A stretch of 64,000 bases of DNA from Nothopassalora personata (Eukaryota; Ascomycota; Dothideomycetes; Mycosphaerellales; Mycosphaerellaceae): assembly GCA_033816765.1 (NCBI GenBank), contig CM066290.1, positions 2,294,001 to 2,358,000 on the forward strand. Reading direction: 5' to 3'. Both the position numbers and the translations under genes were made by a program. The number at the start of each line of letters is the position of its first letter. Positions within the stretch are counted from its first letter, which is position 1. Below the pieces are notes generated by a model. It searched no databases. It was not told the DNA's origin and was given only the letters and a program-made list of their open reading frames with translations. Positions 34,123-47,500 of this stretch are shown one piece after another.

Positions 34123-34550
34123 CGCCGCACGAGATTACTCGCTTACTAGTAACTTAGTAATTCAAAATTGCTCGCTTACTAGTAACTTATTAATTTAAGA
34201 AGTTATAGACTAAGCGTCTCCTTTATATTTAGGAACGCTAAGAAACCCTTGAAGCTTCGAGGCGTTTAACTTACTATTTAATCTTACTATTTAGAATATA
34301 GCCTTACCTAACCGCTACCTCGCTACTGCTTTATACTGCTCTCCCTCCTATTCCTACTCGACGAGAATAAATCTCGATCGAACGAAGGTTACCTAACTCG
34401 TTAGTTAACTTAGTAAGATTATAGGTTATACTAAACCTAATAGCTTTAAACGCCCTCTACAATAGGAGACCGATAGAGTAAACGGGGAACACCCGCCCCT
34501 AGTAAAGTAAGTAGAGCCCGACGACCTTAGACCGCGAACGATGCTATTAA
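34123..34550 (+). repeat. Left-arm copy of F 5' LTR piece and gag start
   Basis: 34123-34442 is the mirror of the 320-bp F LTR part; 34443-34550 mirrors the first 108 bp of F's interior, conserved also in A and B (gctttaaacgccctct...). It breaks off at the copia G border. Confidence 0.85.
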
Positions 34551-37500
34551 TGTTACGATTTAAGCGTGCACCGGCGCTGTAGCCTAATCAAACCTAAGGT
34601 AGCAGCGGCTAAGAATTAGGTAACATTAATTAGTTACCTACAGCCTTTTTATAAGTAGCCCTTTCAATTCTAGCTTAGATACATGCAATCTACTACCTAC
34701 TTTTGAAACACCTTTATAAGCCCATTTCATGACTTCTAACCACTTGTAACGTAATAGTTATAAGCCCGATAGGCGCTTACTAACGTTCGCTGCATAAAAC
34801 GAAGCCCTAGAGCAGATTTTGCATCGTTATTAAAAACCAGTGGGATCTATCATTATCCTATTAACAACCATTACACAGCAGTGTAGTGACCCTAGTAGAC
34901 CTATAGGAACCTTTATTAGGCCCATTAACACCGTTATAGCGACTACCGAGACACCCGGTAGTACCGGTGTTTTGCCGCACGGTACTATCGTTCTTAAGAG
35001 TTATAACTAATAGGACAAGTTTAACCGTCAGTTAGAGCTCTACGCTAAGTCTCTAAATATCTAGAAGTATGTAGATCCGAACGATACTACCGCCGAGCTA
35101 ATAGAGCCGGTATACTTAACGTTCGAGCAAATCCAATTAGCATATACTACTAAAGACGCTACGGCTAAAGATAAGGAGCTTATTAAGCTCCGCTAGTTAG
35201 ACACCGACCGTAGGTACCGGATGTATAACATCTTTACGTCCGTAAGGTCCAAATTAGTCACCTACCTAATTAGGACTACTATAGAGCTAGGCTAGGAGCT
35301 AATGCATAGTAAACGCACCCTTAGAGGCAAGGTCTAGGCTCTAAAGGATTAGTACGGACTAAACGACATGTTGCGTAAGCGATAGCTTATACTAGAGCTA
35401 AATAGGCTTTAGAAGAGCTAGGCCCGAAGAGTCGACGACTAGTGTTTAGACTAGCTAGTGCTATAGACTAAGATGCTAGATTACAACTATGCTAAGTACG
35501 GAGACCTACCACGATACTTCCTACTTGCAATATAGTAGAAAACTCCTACCTATAGAGTATTACTATATAACGAGTAGAAGCGTAATAAGCTCTCGCTTAG
35601 TAAGCTTACCGAGCGATACCTCGAATAGATACGCGACACTACCCTAGTTACTACGAACGGTCGATTAGTCTTCGTAACCTTTATAGGCAAACCCTTAGTA
35701 GAGGACGAGCCTCTACTACTAGCGCCTACAGTAGGCATAGTCGGTAGGAACGATAATAATAATAACGACCGTCGTCGCAGCCGCGGCGACAAGAGTCGTA
35801 ACCGTAGTAACGGTGTAAATAAAGGAAAGAGTAGTAACAATAACGATAGGCTAAGCGGCTACTAGAACATTACCGGCGAGCCTAAGGAGAGTTGTTATAA
35901 GAACCTCTATTTATACGATGTAGTTAACCCTAAGAAGCGTCCATTAAAGGATTAGCGCTCTAAGTAGTGGAAGAAGTACTAGAAGCACTTTATTAATTAC
36001 TACTTAGGCGATAATAGTAAACGCTTACTAGGCGTATTGAACCGCAATAGGCGCACGGATAAGGAACGAGATAAGGCAATTACTAAGGGTAAGGTAGCAC
36101 CGCACGGCTTTACTAGTCTTACTGTCCTTTCGAGCTCGATAAGCTAATTAAGCTTCAACTTTAGGGATTGCTAGGTATACGATAACTGCTCGGACACCTA
36201 TGTCATTAATTACTATAACTAGCAGGGCGTAGAATTCATTATAGAGCGCCTAACCACCTTATTAATCTAAGCTGGAACCACGACATTCCCTATTGCCGCA
36301 TTAGGTAAGGTTCGTATAAAGATAGAGGGGATACTATTCACCCTATTGGATGTAGCCTATTACCTAGGCTTTTATATAAACGTTATCTCCTACTTACGTA
36401 TAGAGACGGCTAGACTTTAGTAGTACGGACGTACTAATTCAGTCTATTATAATAATAAGAAATTGATAGACCTACACCGCCCTACTAGCACAATCCCCTT
36501 CTTTAAGGTAGTTATACCGCCTTAGTTAGAGATAGTCTATAAATAGCTATTGAGTAATAATGGGAGCATCCTACTAAAGATTACTAAGAAGTAGCGTATA
36601 GCGTACTTCATTAGTACAATTAGTAAGGGTAATACTATCTAAACACCGCCTATTTAGGACTCTAACGGCGACCGTACCGTTATGGCAGTAATGAACAGTA
36701 TAGGGGGTACTAAAGGTATAGTAACGTCTAGTAGGACCCCCATTAAACACCGTAAGCTCTTAGGCCGCTAGTGGCACTAAATCTTCGGCTATATTAGCGC
36801 TAAACGCATTAACTAGCTTCCGTTTAGAGTTAAGGGGGTGGTTATTAACCCTAATGCACCTAAAGCACCCCTTACTACACATTGTAGAGTATATAGCCTA
36901 GCTAAGGCACATAAAGTGTTTAATAGGACTAAGCTAATTAGGGCAATAACTCCCTATAGGCACGTAGCTATAGATTTGGCTAAGTTCACACTAGCATACA
37001 ATGGTGATCGTTACCTAGTTCATTTCTACGATTTAGATACCTACGGGCACTTTTAATTCACTATTAAGAATAGGGACCAACTATTAGTATTAGCTTGCTT
37101 TAATAGCCTACTTAGCTTCATTAATTTCATTAGGCGCAGGTTTGTTTACTTCTATAGCGATAATAAAGTAGCTATTAGCATAGCCTTCCGCTTAACTATT
37201 AATAATAGTTAAATTAAGTGGCACAACACTGCTAACTACGCGTCTAACTAGGACCTAGTAGAACGAGCGGGCGGCGTCATTATTACGATGTCTCGCATAA
37301 TCCGCATTTATGCTCGCCTGCCTAAAAAGCTCTAGAATGAATACATAGTAGCTGCCGTCTACATTCTCTAGCGGTTACTAATCCAATCAAAAGGCTAGAA
37401 GACTCCCTTCGAATTGGCAATAGGTAGGGTACTAAATGTAGGCTACATAGTAGTGTACGGCTACCTAGCCTACGTGTATATTTATAGCACTACTTAACTA

Positions 37501-38883
37501 GGCAAGACTAAGAAGCTTAAAGAACGAGCACTTATCGGATACCTTATGGGCTACGACTCTACTAACATCTACAGGGTGTAGAACCTATCAAAAGATAGGG
37601 TTATACGGGTAAAGGACGTCCTCTTTAATAAGACTACGCTCTACGACCTATTAATTCTTACTGCTAGTTACTTAACCCCTATTAAGAACATCGTAATAGT
37701 AGAACCAGCTAAAGAGCCTAAACAGTACTACGACCTGTATGTGGCTCACTATAAGTAGGACACAGCACAGGCCGAGGGGGTGGAAGAATAGGCTTAATAG
37801 TAGCCGCTCTATTAAAACCCTCGTTAACACGCCTATTAACAATTACTACTTAGGCATAAACTACACTGGCTACAATACCGAGCGCTAGCAACATTTAACT
37901 AACCTAAAGGTAACAGCAGTTTCTAGCTACTTAATTGGCCGTTATTAAATGACGCTACAACCCCTACACTTTTACGAGACTAGGTTAAATCCGGGGTCGA
38001 ACTATCGACTAATAAGAGCATAGAGAACTCCGACTATAACAATAGCCATTAAAACAACGCGGTTAATAGTAACGCGTCTTAATAGTACATTAACGACTTT
38101 AAGTAGCAATTAATAGATACACTTATAGAGGAAGACCGTAAGGAGATTATAGTAGACACAGATGCTTCGACGACTCTAGACGTCGCTACCGCTCCTCCTT
38201 TAGCAATCCCCTTCGAAGAACTTAGTTAAATGGATAAGTTTTCCCCTAATTCTAACTACACCCTTACCGATACTAGGAAGAGGCTCTAAACCGCCTACTT
38301 CTACTATACTCTGTATAATATCATGGTCGCTAACGTTATTATTAGCTAGATAGCGGACATCCGCCCGAGACCTCGTTACCTAGGACGTAAGTACTACGAT
38401 GTCGTACGAACACGCCGATTCTCCCCTATACGTACTATTAATACTATTACGTCGATGTACCGCGATGACCTTCCGCCCGAACCTCTAAACTACCGAGCCC
38501 CTATAAAGCACCGCTTCGCCTAATAATAGCGTGAAGCTATAGCTAAAGAGTTTACTAAAGCAGTCTTAACCGGTACGTTTAAATGGACCATATATTAAGA
38601 GAAGGATTATAATGCTTAGTAAGAGGACGGACTTTAGCTACTATTGCCGCTAAAGTGGGTGTATAAGTACAAGTTAGATGAGCATAGCATACTAAAGAGC
38701 TTTAAGGCCCGGCTATGCGTAAGAGGCGATCTATAGGGTACACACTTAGATACATACGCCGCTACATTGCTAGTAAGCATGTTTCGCCTCTACTATACTA
38801 TAGCCGCGAGCTTCGACCTAGAAGCTAAACAGTTTAATGTTATTAACGCCTTCTTAAACTTAGACCTACTATACACTATGTAT
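34551..38883 (+). pseudogene. Copia G, left copy: LTR, gag, integrase, partial RT
   Basis: LTR 34551-34756 (206 bp, tgttacg...cgtaata), then the probable primer-binding site gttataagcccg, as in E. Gag runs about 34980-36140 and includes an Asn/Arg-rich patch near 35740-35850. Next are a protease-like part, the integrase (36760-37500; an open 72-codon stretch 36838-37056 lies in its core with AIDLAKF and YLVHFYDLDTYGHF), a linker, and the RT N-terminal half, ending near 38883 with the VINAFLN block (38840-38870). RNase H and the 3' LTR are missing: the sequence turns back on itself at 38884. In-frame TAG stops make it inactive. Confidence 0.8.
38239..38883 (+). other. 645-bp loop between the inverted arms
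   Basis: The only single-copy DNA between the arms. It encodes the RT N-terminal half of copia G in plus orientation (PLKWVYKYKLDEH near 38650, LYYTIAASFDLEAKQFNVINA near 38780-38850) and is continuous in sense with the left arm, not with the right. So the right copy of G is the one truncated at the junction. Confidence 0.85.
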
Positions 38884-41800
38884 CTTATCTATTTAACTAA
38901 GTTCTTCGAAGGGGATTGCTAAAGGAGGAGCGGTAGCGACGTCTAGAGTCGTCGAAGCATCTGTGTCTACTATAATCTCCTTACGGTCTTCCTCTATAAG
39001 TGTATCTATTAATTGCTACTTAAAGTCGTTAATGTACTATTAAGACGCGTTACTATTAACCGCGTTGTTTTAATGGCTATTGTTATAGTCGGAGTTCTCT
39101 ATGCTCTTATTAGTCGATAGTTCGACCCCGGATTTAACCTAGTCTCGTAAAAGTGTAGGGGTTGTAGCGTCATTTAATAACGGCCAATTAAGTAGCTAGA
39201 AACTGCTGTTACCTTTAGGTTAGTTAAATGTTGCTAGCGCTCGGTATTGTAGCCAGTGTAGTTTATGCCTAAGTAGTAATTGTTAATAGGCGTGTTAACG
39301 AGGGTTTTAATAGAGCGGCTACTATTAAGCCTATTCTTCCACCCCCTCGGCCTGTGCTGTGTCCTACTTATAGTGAGCCACATACAGGTCGTAGTACTGT
39401 TTAGGCTCTTTAGCTGGTTCTACTATTACGATGTTCTTAATAGGGGTTAAGTAACTAGCAGTAAGAATTAATAGGTCGTAGAGCGTAGTCTTATTAAAGA
39501 GGACGTCCTTTACCCGTATAACCCTATCTTTTGATAGGTTCTACACCCTGTAGATGTTAGTAGAGTCGTAGCCCATAAGGTATCCGATAAGTGCTCGTTC
39601 TTTAAGCTTCTTAGTCTTGCCTAGTTAAGTAGTGCTATAAATATACACGTAGGCTAGGTAGCCGTACACTACTATGTAGCCTACATTTAGTACCCTACCT
39701 ATTGCCAATTCGAAGGGAGTCTTCTAGCCTTTTGATTGGATTAGTAACCGCTAGAGAATGTAGACGGCAGCTACTATGTATTCATTCTAGAGCTTTTTAG
39801 GCAGGCGAGCATAAATGCGGATTATGCGAGACATCGTAATAATGACGCCGCCCGCTCGTTCTACTAGGTCCTAGTTAGACGCGTAGTTAGCAGTGTTGTG
39901 CCACTTAATTTAACTATTATTAATAGTTAAGCGGAAGGCTATGCTAATAGCTACTTTATTATCGCTATAGAAGTAAACAAACCTGCGCCTAATGAAATTA
40001 ATGAAGCTAAGTAGGCTATTAAAGCAAGCTAATACTAATAGTTGGTCCCTATTCTTAATAGTGAATTAAAAGTGCCCGTAGGTATCTAAATCGTAGAAAT
40101 GAACTAGGTAACGATCACCATTGTATGCTAGTGTGAACTTAGCCAAATCTATAGCTACGTGCCTATAGGGAGTTATTGCCCTAATTAGCTTAGTCCTATT
40201 AAACACTTTATGTGCCTTAGCTAGGCTATATACTCTACAATGTGTAGTAAGGGGTGCTTTAGGTGCATTAGGGTTAATAACCACCCCCTTAACTCTAAAC
40301 GGAAGCTAGTTAATGCGTTTAGCGCTAATATAGCCGAAGATTTAGTGCCACTAGCGGCCTAAGAGCTTACGGTGTTTAATGGGGGTCCTACTAGACGTTA
40401 CTATACCTTTAGTACCCCCTATACTGTTCATTACTGCCATAACGGTACGGTCGCCGTTAGAGTCCTAAATAGGCGGTGTTTAGATAGTATTACCCTTACT
40501 AATTGTACTAATGAAGTACGCTATACGCTACTTCTTAGTAATCTTTAGTAGGATGCTCCCATTATTACTCAATAGCTATTTATAGACTATCTCTAACTAA
40601 GGCGGTATAACTACCTTAAAGAAGGGGATTGTGCTAGTAGGGCGGTGTAGGTCTATCAATTTCTTATTATTATAATAGACTGAATTAGTACGTCCGTACT
40701 ACTAAAGTCTAGCCGTCTCTATACGTAAGTAGGAGATAACGTTTATATAAAAGCCTAGGTAATAGGCTACATCCAATAGGGTGAATAGTATCCCCTCTAT
40801 CTTTATACGAACCTTACCTAATGCGGCAATAGGGAATGTCGTGGTTCCAGCTTAGATTAATAAGGTGGTTAGGCGCTCTATAATGAATTCTACGCCCTGC
40901 TAGTTATAGTAATTAATGACATAGGTGTCCGAGCAGTTATCGTATACCTAGCAATCCCTAAAGTTGAAGCTTAATTAGCTTATCGAGCTCGAAAGGACAG
41001 TAAGACTAGTAAAGCCGTGCGGTGCTACCTTACCCTTAGTAATTGCCTTATCTCGTTCCTTATCCGTGCGCCTATTGCGGTTCAATACGCCTAGTAAGCG
41101 TTTACTATTATCGCCTAAGTAGTAATTAATAAAGTGCTTCTAGTACTTCTTCCACTACTTAGAGCGCTAATCCTTTAATGGACGCTTCTTAGGGTTAACT
41201 ACATCGTATAAATAGAGGTTCTTATAACAACTCTCCTTAGGCTCGCCGGTAATGTTCTAGTAGCCGCTTAGCCTATCGTTATTGTTACTACTCTTTCCTT
41301 TATTTACACCGTTACTACGGTTACGACTCTTGTCGCCGCGGCTGCGACGACGGTCGTTATTATTATTATCGTTCCTACCGACTATGCCTACTGTAGGCGC
41401 TAGTAGTAGAGGCTCGTCCTCTACTAAGGGTTTGCCTATAAAGGTTACGAAGACTAATCGACCGTTCGTAGTAACTAGGGTAGTGTCGCGTATCTATTCG
41501 AGGTATCGCTCGGTAAGCTTACTAAGCGAGAGCTTATTACGCTTCTACTCGTTATATAGTAATACTCTATAGGTAGGAGTTTTCTACTATATTGCAAGTA
41601 GGAAGTATCGTGGTAGGTCTCCGTACTTAGCATAGTTGTAATCTAGCATCTTAGTCTATAGCACTAGCTAGTCTAAACACTAGTCGTCGACTCTTCGGGC
41701 CTAGCTCTTCTAAAGCCTATTTAGCTCTAGTATAAGCTATCGCTTACGCAACATGTCGTTTAGTCCGTACTAATCCTTTAGAGCCTAGACCTTGCCTCTA

Positions 41801-42571
41801 AGGGTGCGTTTACTATGCATTAGCTCCTAGCCTAGCTCTATAGTAGTCCTAATTAGGTAGGTGACTAATTTGGACCTTACGGACGTAAAGATGTTATACA
41901 TCCGGTACCTACGGTCGGTGTCTAACTAGCGGAGCTTAATAAGCTCCTTATCTTTAGCCGTAGCGTCTTTAGTAGTATATGCTAATTGGATTTGCTCGAA
42001 CGTTAAGTATACCGGCTCTATTAGCTCGGCGGTAGTATCGTTCGGATCTACATACTTCTAGATATTTAGAGACTTAGCGTAGAGCTCTAACTGACGGTTA
42101 AACTTGTCCTATTAGTTATAACTCTTAAGAACGATAGTACCGTGCGGCAAAACACCGGTACTACCGGGTGTCTCGGTAGTCGCTATAACGGTGTTAATGG
42201 GCCTAATAAAGGTTCCTATAGGTCTACTAGGGTCACTACACTGCTGTGTAATGGTTGTTAATAGGATAATGATAGATCCCACTGGTTTTTAATAACGATG
42301 CAAAATCTGCTCTAGGGCTTCGTTTTATGCAGCGAACGTTAGTAAGCGCCTATCGGGCTTATAACTATTACGTTACAAGTGGTTAGAAGTCATGAAATGG
42401 GCTTATAAAGGTGTTTCAAAAGTAGGTAGTAGATTGCATGTATCTAAGCTAGAATTGAAAGGGCTACTTATAAAAAGGCTGTAGGTAACTAATTAATGTT
42501 ACCTAATTCTTAGCCGCTGCTACCTTAGGTTTGATTAGGCTACAGCGCCGGTGCACGCTTAAATCGTAACA
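38884..42571 (-). pseudogene. Copia G, right copy, truncated at the palindrome centre
   Basis: LTR at 42366-42571, gag and integrase reading leftwards. It is in the orientation expected from insertion into F's gag (the flank at 42572-42679 is F gag start). RT and everything after it are missing. The open stretch 40066-40284 is the mirror of 36838-37056; 41282-41572 lies antisense to gag and is not a gene. Confidence 0.8.
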
Positions 42572-42679
42572 TTAATAGCATCGTTCGCGGTCTAAGGTCG
42601 TCGGGCTCTACTTACTTTACTAGGGGCGGGTGTTCCCCGTTTACTCTATCGGTCTCCTATTGTAGAGGGCGTTTAAAGC

Positions 42680-42999
42680 TATTAGGTTTAGTATAACCTA
42701 TAATCTTACTAAGTTAACTAACGAGTTAGGTAACCTTCGTTCGATCGAGATTTATTCTCGTCGAGTAGGAATAGGAGGGAGAGCAGTATAAAGCAGTAGC
42801 GAGGTAGCGGTTAGGTAAGGCTATATTCTAAATAGTAAGATTAAATAGTAAGTTAAACGCCTCGAAGCTTCAAGGGTTTCTTAGCGTTCCTAAATATAAA
42901 GGAGACGCTTAGTCTATAACTTCTTAAATTAATAAGTTACTAGTAAGCGAGCAATTTTGAATTACTAAGTTACTAGTAAGCGAGTAATCTCGTGCGGCG
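42680..42999 (-). repeat. Element F 5' LTR, larger part
   Basis: 320 bp of the 382-bp LTR; the other 62 bp are at 50392-50453 on the far side of element A. Joining the two gives the same length as the F 3' LTR. The cggcg at 42995-42999 and 50387-50391 is A's target duplication. Confidence 0.88.
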
Positions 43000-43402
43000 T
43001 ATTACGGAATAATTCCCGAGGACCCTAGAATTATAGAAAGAGGAACATACGTAACTAATCCTACCTAAGCGCTTAGGCTTAGGGCGATTAGACTACTTAC
43101 GCTTAGACTAATTAGACTAATCGTACTTAGACTAATTAGACTAATTATAGAGATCTACGAATCTCCTTTATATTTAACAACGCTAAGAAACCGTTATAGC
43201 TTCGAGGCGTTTAACTCACTATTTAATATTACTGTTTAGAATACACTATAACCTAACCTCTACCTTACTACTACTTAGTCTCTACGAGATTAGATAGCTA
43301 CTACTTTATTACTCTCCCTTAACTTCCTATCGGCCCGAGAACAAACCCGATTAAGCTTATCTTCTTAACTTGTAATATTATTAGGTTATACTAAACCTAA
43401 TA

Positions 43403-44560
43403 GCTTTAAACGCCCTCTACGATAGGAGATCGATAGAGTAATAGGGGAACACCCGCTCCTAGTAAAGTAAGTAGAGCCCGACGACCTTAGACCGCGAACG
43501 ATGCTATTAATGCCTTAGCTACTTATATAGGCGACGACACCCTTAAGGTTAGTAAGCTAGAGTTCTACTATAGCGACCGAGACAAGTTCGAACTTAGGTT
43601 AATTAGATATAGATATATACTTCCTGTTTAATCCTATAACTAAGAACTATAAGCCTGTCTTTACTACTACCTTCTTAAGGGGACGAGTATAGGTTAAACT
43701 ATTCCTTAGGAAATACCTAGATAGTAACGGGGAGGACAATAGTAACGGAGTCTTTAAGTCTTATAACTATCTTAAGTATACTATAAAGAGCGTCTTTAGA
43801 GTCTCGAACGAGATCTCTACTACGGTACGCGTTATTTAGTACTTAATATAGAAGACATCTACTACCGACTACGCTACTAAATTCTAGGAGTACGCCTAGC
43901 TTACCGATTAGGACGACGAAGTACTTTAAGTTATATACTAAAGAGGACTAAAGGAGTAAGTAAAGGATAAGTTAATAAGGGACGGAAGGGAGATTAAAGA
44001 CTTAGGCGATTTAGTTAAAGTTACGATCGTTCTTAACGATAAACTCTACAAGAGAGCTCTAGAGCAACGATACAACTCTAAGGTATCTAGAAAGGCCGGA
44101 TATATACTAGGCTACAATAATCGAAATAATAGAGGCTTTAATAATATTTACGACGATAATAAGCCTAAGAACTATACGCTATACTATAGACTATAACTAA
44201 TAGAGCTCGACGTTACCTAAAAGGATCGTAAGATTAAGAATAGGGGCAAGTTAAAGCCTAAGAGTTTAAAAGGAAGTATTACCTACTATATATATAGTAA
44301 AGAAGGCTATATAGTAAGGGACTACTACGGTAAGAAGAATATAGTACGCCGTAAGTAGTTTAATATAATATAACAAGGAACTAGTAAACTCGAGAGTAGC
44401 GTTAAATTACCGGGTAATATCGACTATACTCGAGGACTAGAGGAGAGAATTAGTAACGAAAGCGATATATCTCTTCTAGACCCCTTATATAGACGAGGAG
44501 GATACTATAGGTAGTAAATAGAAGTTATACTATTTAGGCTATAGAACTAACTATAATAGT
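43403..44560 (+). pseudogene. Element A gag
   Basis: Homologous to B gag block by block (KLEFYYSDRDKF near 43545-43585; the FLRGRV-like block near 43670) with a zinc-knuckle remnant (YYIYSKEGYIVRDYYGK near 44280-44335) in which all metal ligands now read Tyr. TAG stops are frequent. The start is not identifiable. Confidence 0.75.
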
Positions 44561-47500
44561 TTATTATTATCTAACGTTTAGATATAATCTCTAAAAGACA
44601 TAGTATAGAATTAATTATACGCGCGTAATAGGAATCTCTAAAGCAACTAGAAAACGATTTATTAAATATTACGGCTAAGAAGCTACGATTACGCCTTTAG
44701 CGGATAATAGAGTATCTAGAATAAGCAATTTACGAAATTAATATACTCCTTAAGCTAGTAGAAGACGTAGGTATAAAGGAAAGTCTTATAGTTATCGTAG
44801 ACTAACTTAATAATCGATACTAGAACGTCGCTAACCGGATAGACGAATACGATAAGAGATTTAAAACGTTTAGAACAATAACTAGAAGAGTCGATTATAA
44901 GATTAATCGCGATACTTAAAATATTTACGGAGCCCTTTATTAGCGCTTCTATTACTAAGACTCGTATTAGGTTTACTACTCCGTAAAATTAGGAGTAGGG
45001 TATTAGCCTTAGTAACCGCGAGGAATCCTAGGAGCAATATATAGATAAGATACTACGCTCTAGAAAGTAGATATAGGTAAGTCCTACTTCGATAACGATA
45101 GAAGCGATAAGGAAAACTAGGACCTAGGATAGAATAGATCGTAGTTACCGGAACTATAGGAATAAAGTTAAGAAACTACCGGGCTAGATACTATCGAAGA
45201 GGATTAGGATCTAGATAAATTAAGCGAAGAGGTTTCCCCCGAAGGAGAAGAGAGCGATACTAACAACGATAACAAATAACTAACCTTTACGATCGCTATA
45301 CCTAAGAAGCTATATAATATAATCGTTTATCTATAGAGAAGATATAAAGAATTCCTACTAAAAATATCGGGACGATAAATACTATACCTAAACGAGTTTA
45401 ATAAGACCCTTAATATACTACGGGTAATAGCTTAGATATACCTACTTATAAGTATTATAGAGAATCTCGCGATAGTAGTTACCGAACGACCGCCTCTAGG
45501 AAGTAGAGTAATAGGTACCGGATACCTTATACTATTAGGAACATTCGTATTAAACGAATTACGTAATATAGTATAATACGTACGCGCGCTCTACTTAGAA
45601 ACATAAAAGATCTAGGAACGTAACCGAGAAAATGTATAGAAACTAAGCGCTTTACTACAGGTTTAGGCCGAAGCCTTATAGTATAAAATATAATATTCTA
45701 CCTAATAGTCGGGAAAAGGATCGACTCCTTAGGAATAAGCAACTAAAGGGAGTTATATAACATATAACGAGCTTAAGCATTAATAATAGTCTTCCGAACA
45801 TAAGTAATCGTTCATAGTTATAGGACTAGGGTTATAATTAATTCCGGAGTAAGCGGGAATTTTACCTCCGAAATATTTATAAGGACTAGAGGGATCGTAA
45901 CCCGAAAGAAAGAAGAAGGGTATAAACTAATCGCGGTAGACGGATTATCCTTACCTAGCGTAGAACGAGAGACGATACTATTACTACTAGTAATCTAATA
46001 GTACTATAAGGAGATTATCTTAGATATTACTAATATAGCTAGTTATAACATTATACTAGGTATACCTTAGTTAAGAAAGTATAATCTAGCTATCGACTAG
46101 AGAAGAGAAGTACTTATATTCGAGTAATACAATTATATTATTAGCATTAATCCTACGTAGCGGTAGCGTTTACTAGTAGATAAGGTAAAGAGATAGCTAA
46201 ATAGGATATAGCTTACGCCGACTAGAAGGATAGGAGAACTACCTTCGACTAGGATAGGTACTAGCGTAGGGCCGCCGGATTACGAGGTTACTAGTAGTAA
46301 TAGAAGTAATATACTATCGAAGAATACTAATATATTAGAGTTAAGTATTTCTAAAGAGTATCGTAAGTAGTTACGACTCTTTAAAGAGGAGAGAGGTAAA
46401 ACTACCTTACCTAAGTACCGCCTATAGGATTATAAGATAAACATTTAGCTAGGGAAAGAGCCTCTATAGGGACCCCTATATTAAATGTCTAAGAAAGAGC
46501 TACGAGAATAGCTAAAGGAGAAGCTAGCTAAGGGATAGATAAGAAGATCTACCTTAAGTATAGGAACTCTATATATATTCGTTCTAAAAGTAAACGCGAA
46601 GTTACGACTCGTATAAGACTATAGGAAATTAAACGAGATTACAATTAAAAACCGATACCCGCTACCTAACATCGAAGAAGCATAAGATAGATTAACCGGA
46701 TTAGACTAGTATACGAAGATTAACCTACGAGATGTCTTCTATACTATACGAATAGTAGAAGGAGAAGAATAGAAAACCACTTTTAGGATAAGATACGGAC
46801 TCTATAAAATCTTAGTTATACTAATAGGATTAACTAATATACCGGTATCCTACTAGGACCTTATTAACGAGATACTTAGAGACCTACTTAACGTATACGT
46901 TATTACCTATATAGACGATATACTAGTCTATACGAAAGGGTCCCTATAGGAGTATATAAGATAAGTCTAGGACGTATTTAAACGGCTTACGCGAGTAGGC
47001 TTTAAAACGGCACCCGAGAAATGCGAATTCTATAAGAAAGAAGTTAAGTTCTTAGGCTTTATTATTAGTACTATAGGAATATCTATCGACCCTATAAAGA
47101 TATAATTAATTAGAGAATAGCTAGAACCTAAGACAGTTAAGAAAGTATAATCATTCCTTAGACTAGCAAACTATAACCGGAAATTCATTAAGGACTATTT
47201 AAAGATAGTAGTACTAATAACAATACTTACGAGGAAAGACGTTAGCTAGAAATAGGGAAGAGAACAAGCCGATACGTTTAGACAACTTAAGGAATAATAC
47301 GCATTAGCCCCTACGCTTTAACTATTCGATAGTAGTAAGGAAGTCTATATCGAGACCGACGCGTCTAATATAGCAATAGGCGTATATCTAATATAGACAC
47401 ACGACGGGAAAAGACACCTAGTAGCCTATTACTCCCGAAAAATAACTATAGCGGAATAGAACTATAATATCTATAATAAAGAGCTTCTAGCTATTATTAC

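Larger units (their letters stand above)
28880..38238 (+). repeat. Left arm of a 9.36-kb inverted repeat
   Basis: Each base x matches the complement of 77122-x (77296-x beyond the 48236 insertion). I compared about a dozen separate stretches over the arm and found no difference between 28880 and 38220. The first mismatch outside is 28879 versus 48417. The last 18 bp at the inner end (38221-38238) contain one mismatch. The arm holds, left to right, the minus gag-pol and 5' LTR of family A, part of an F-type LTR and gag start, and copia G. Confidence 0.92.

Noticed and set aside
35550..35840. 96-aa Leu/Arg-rich ORF and its mirror 41282-41572
   Set aside because: Antisense to copia G gag in each arm; an artefact of the Asn/Arg-rich gag stretch.
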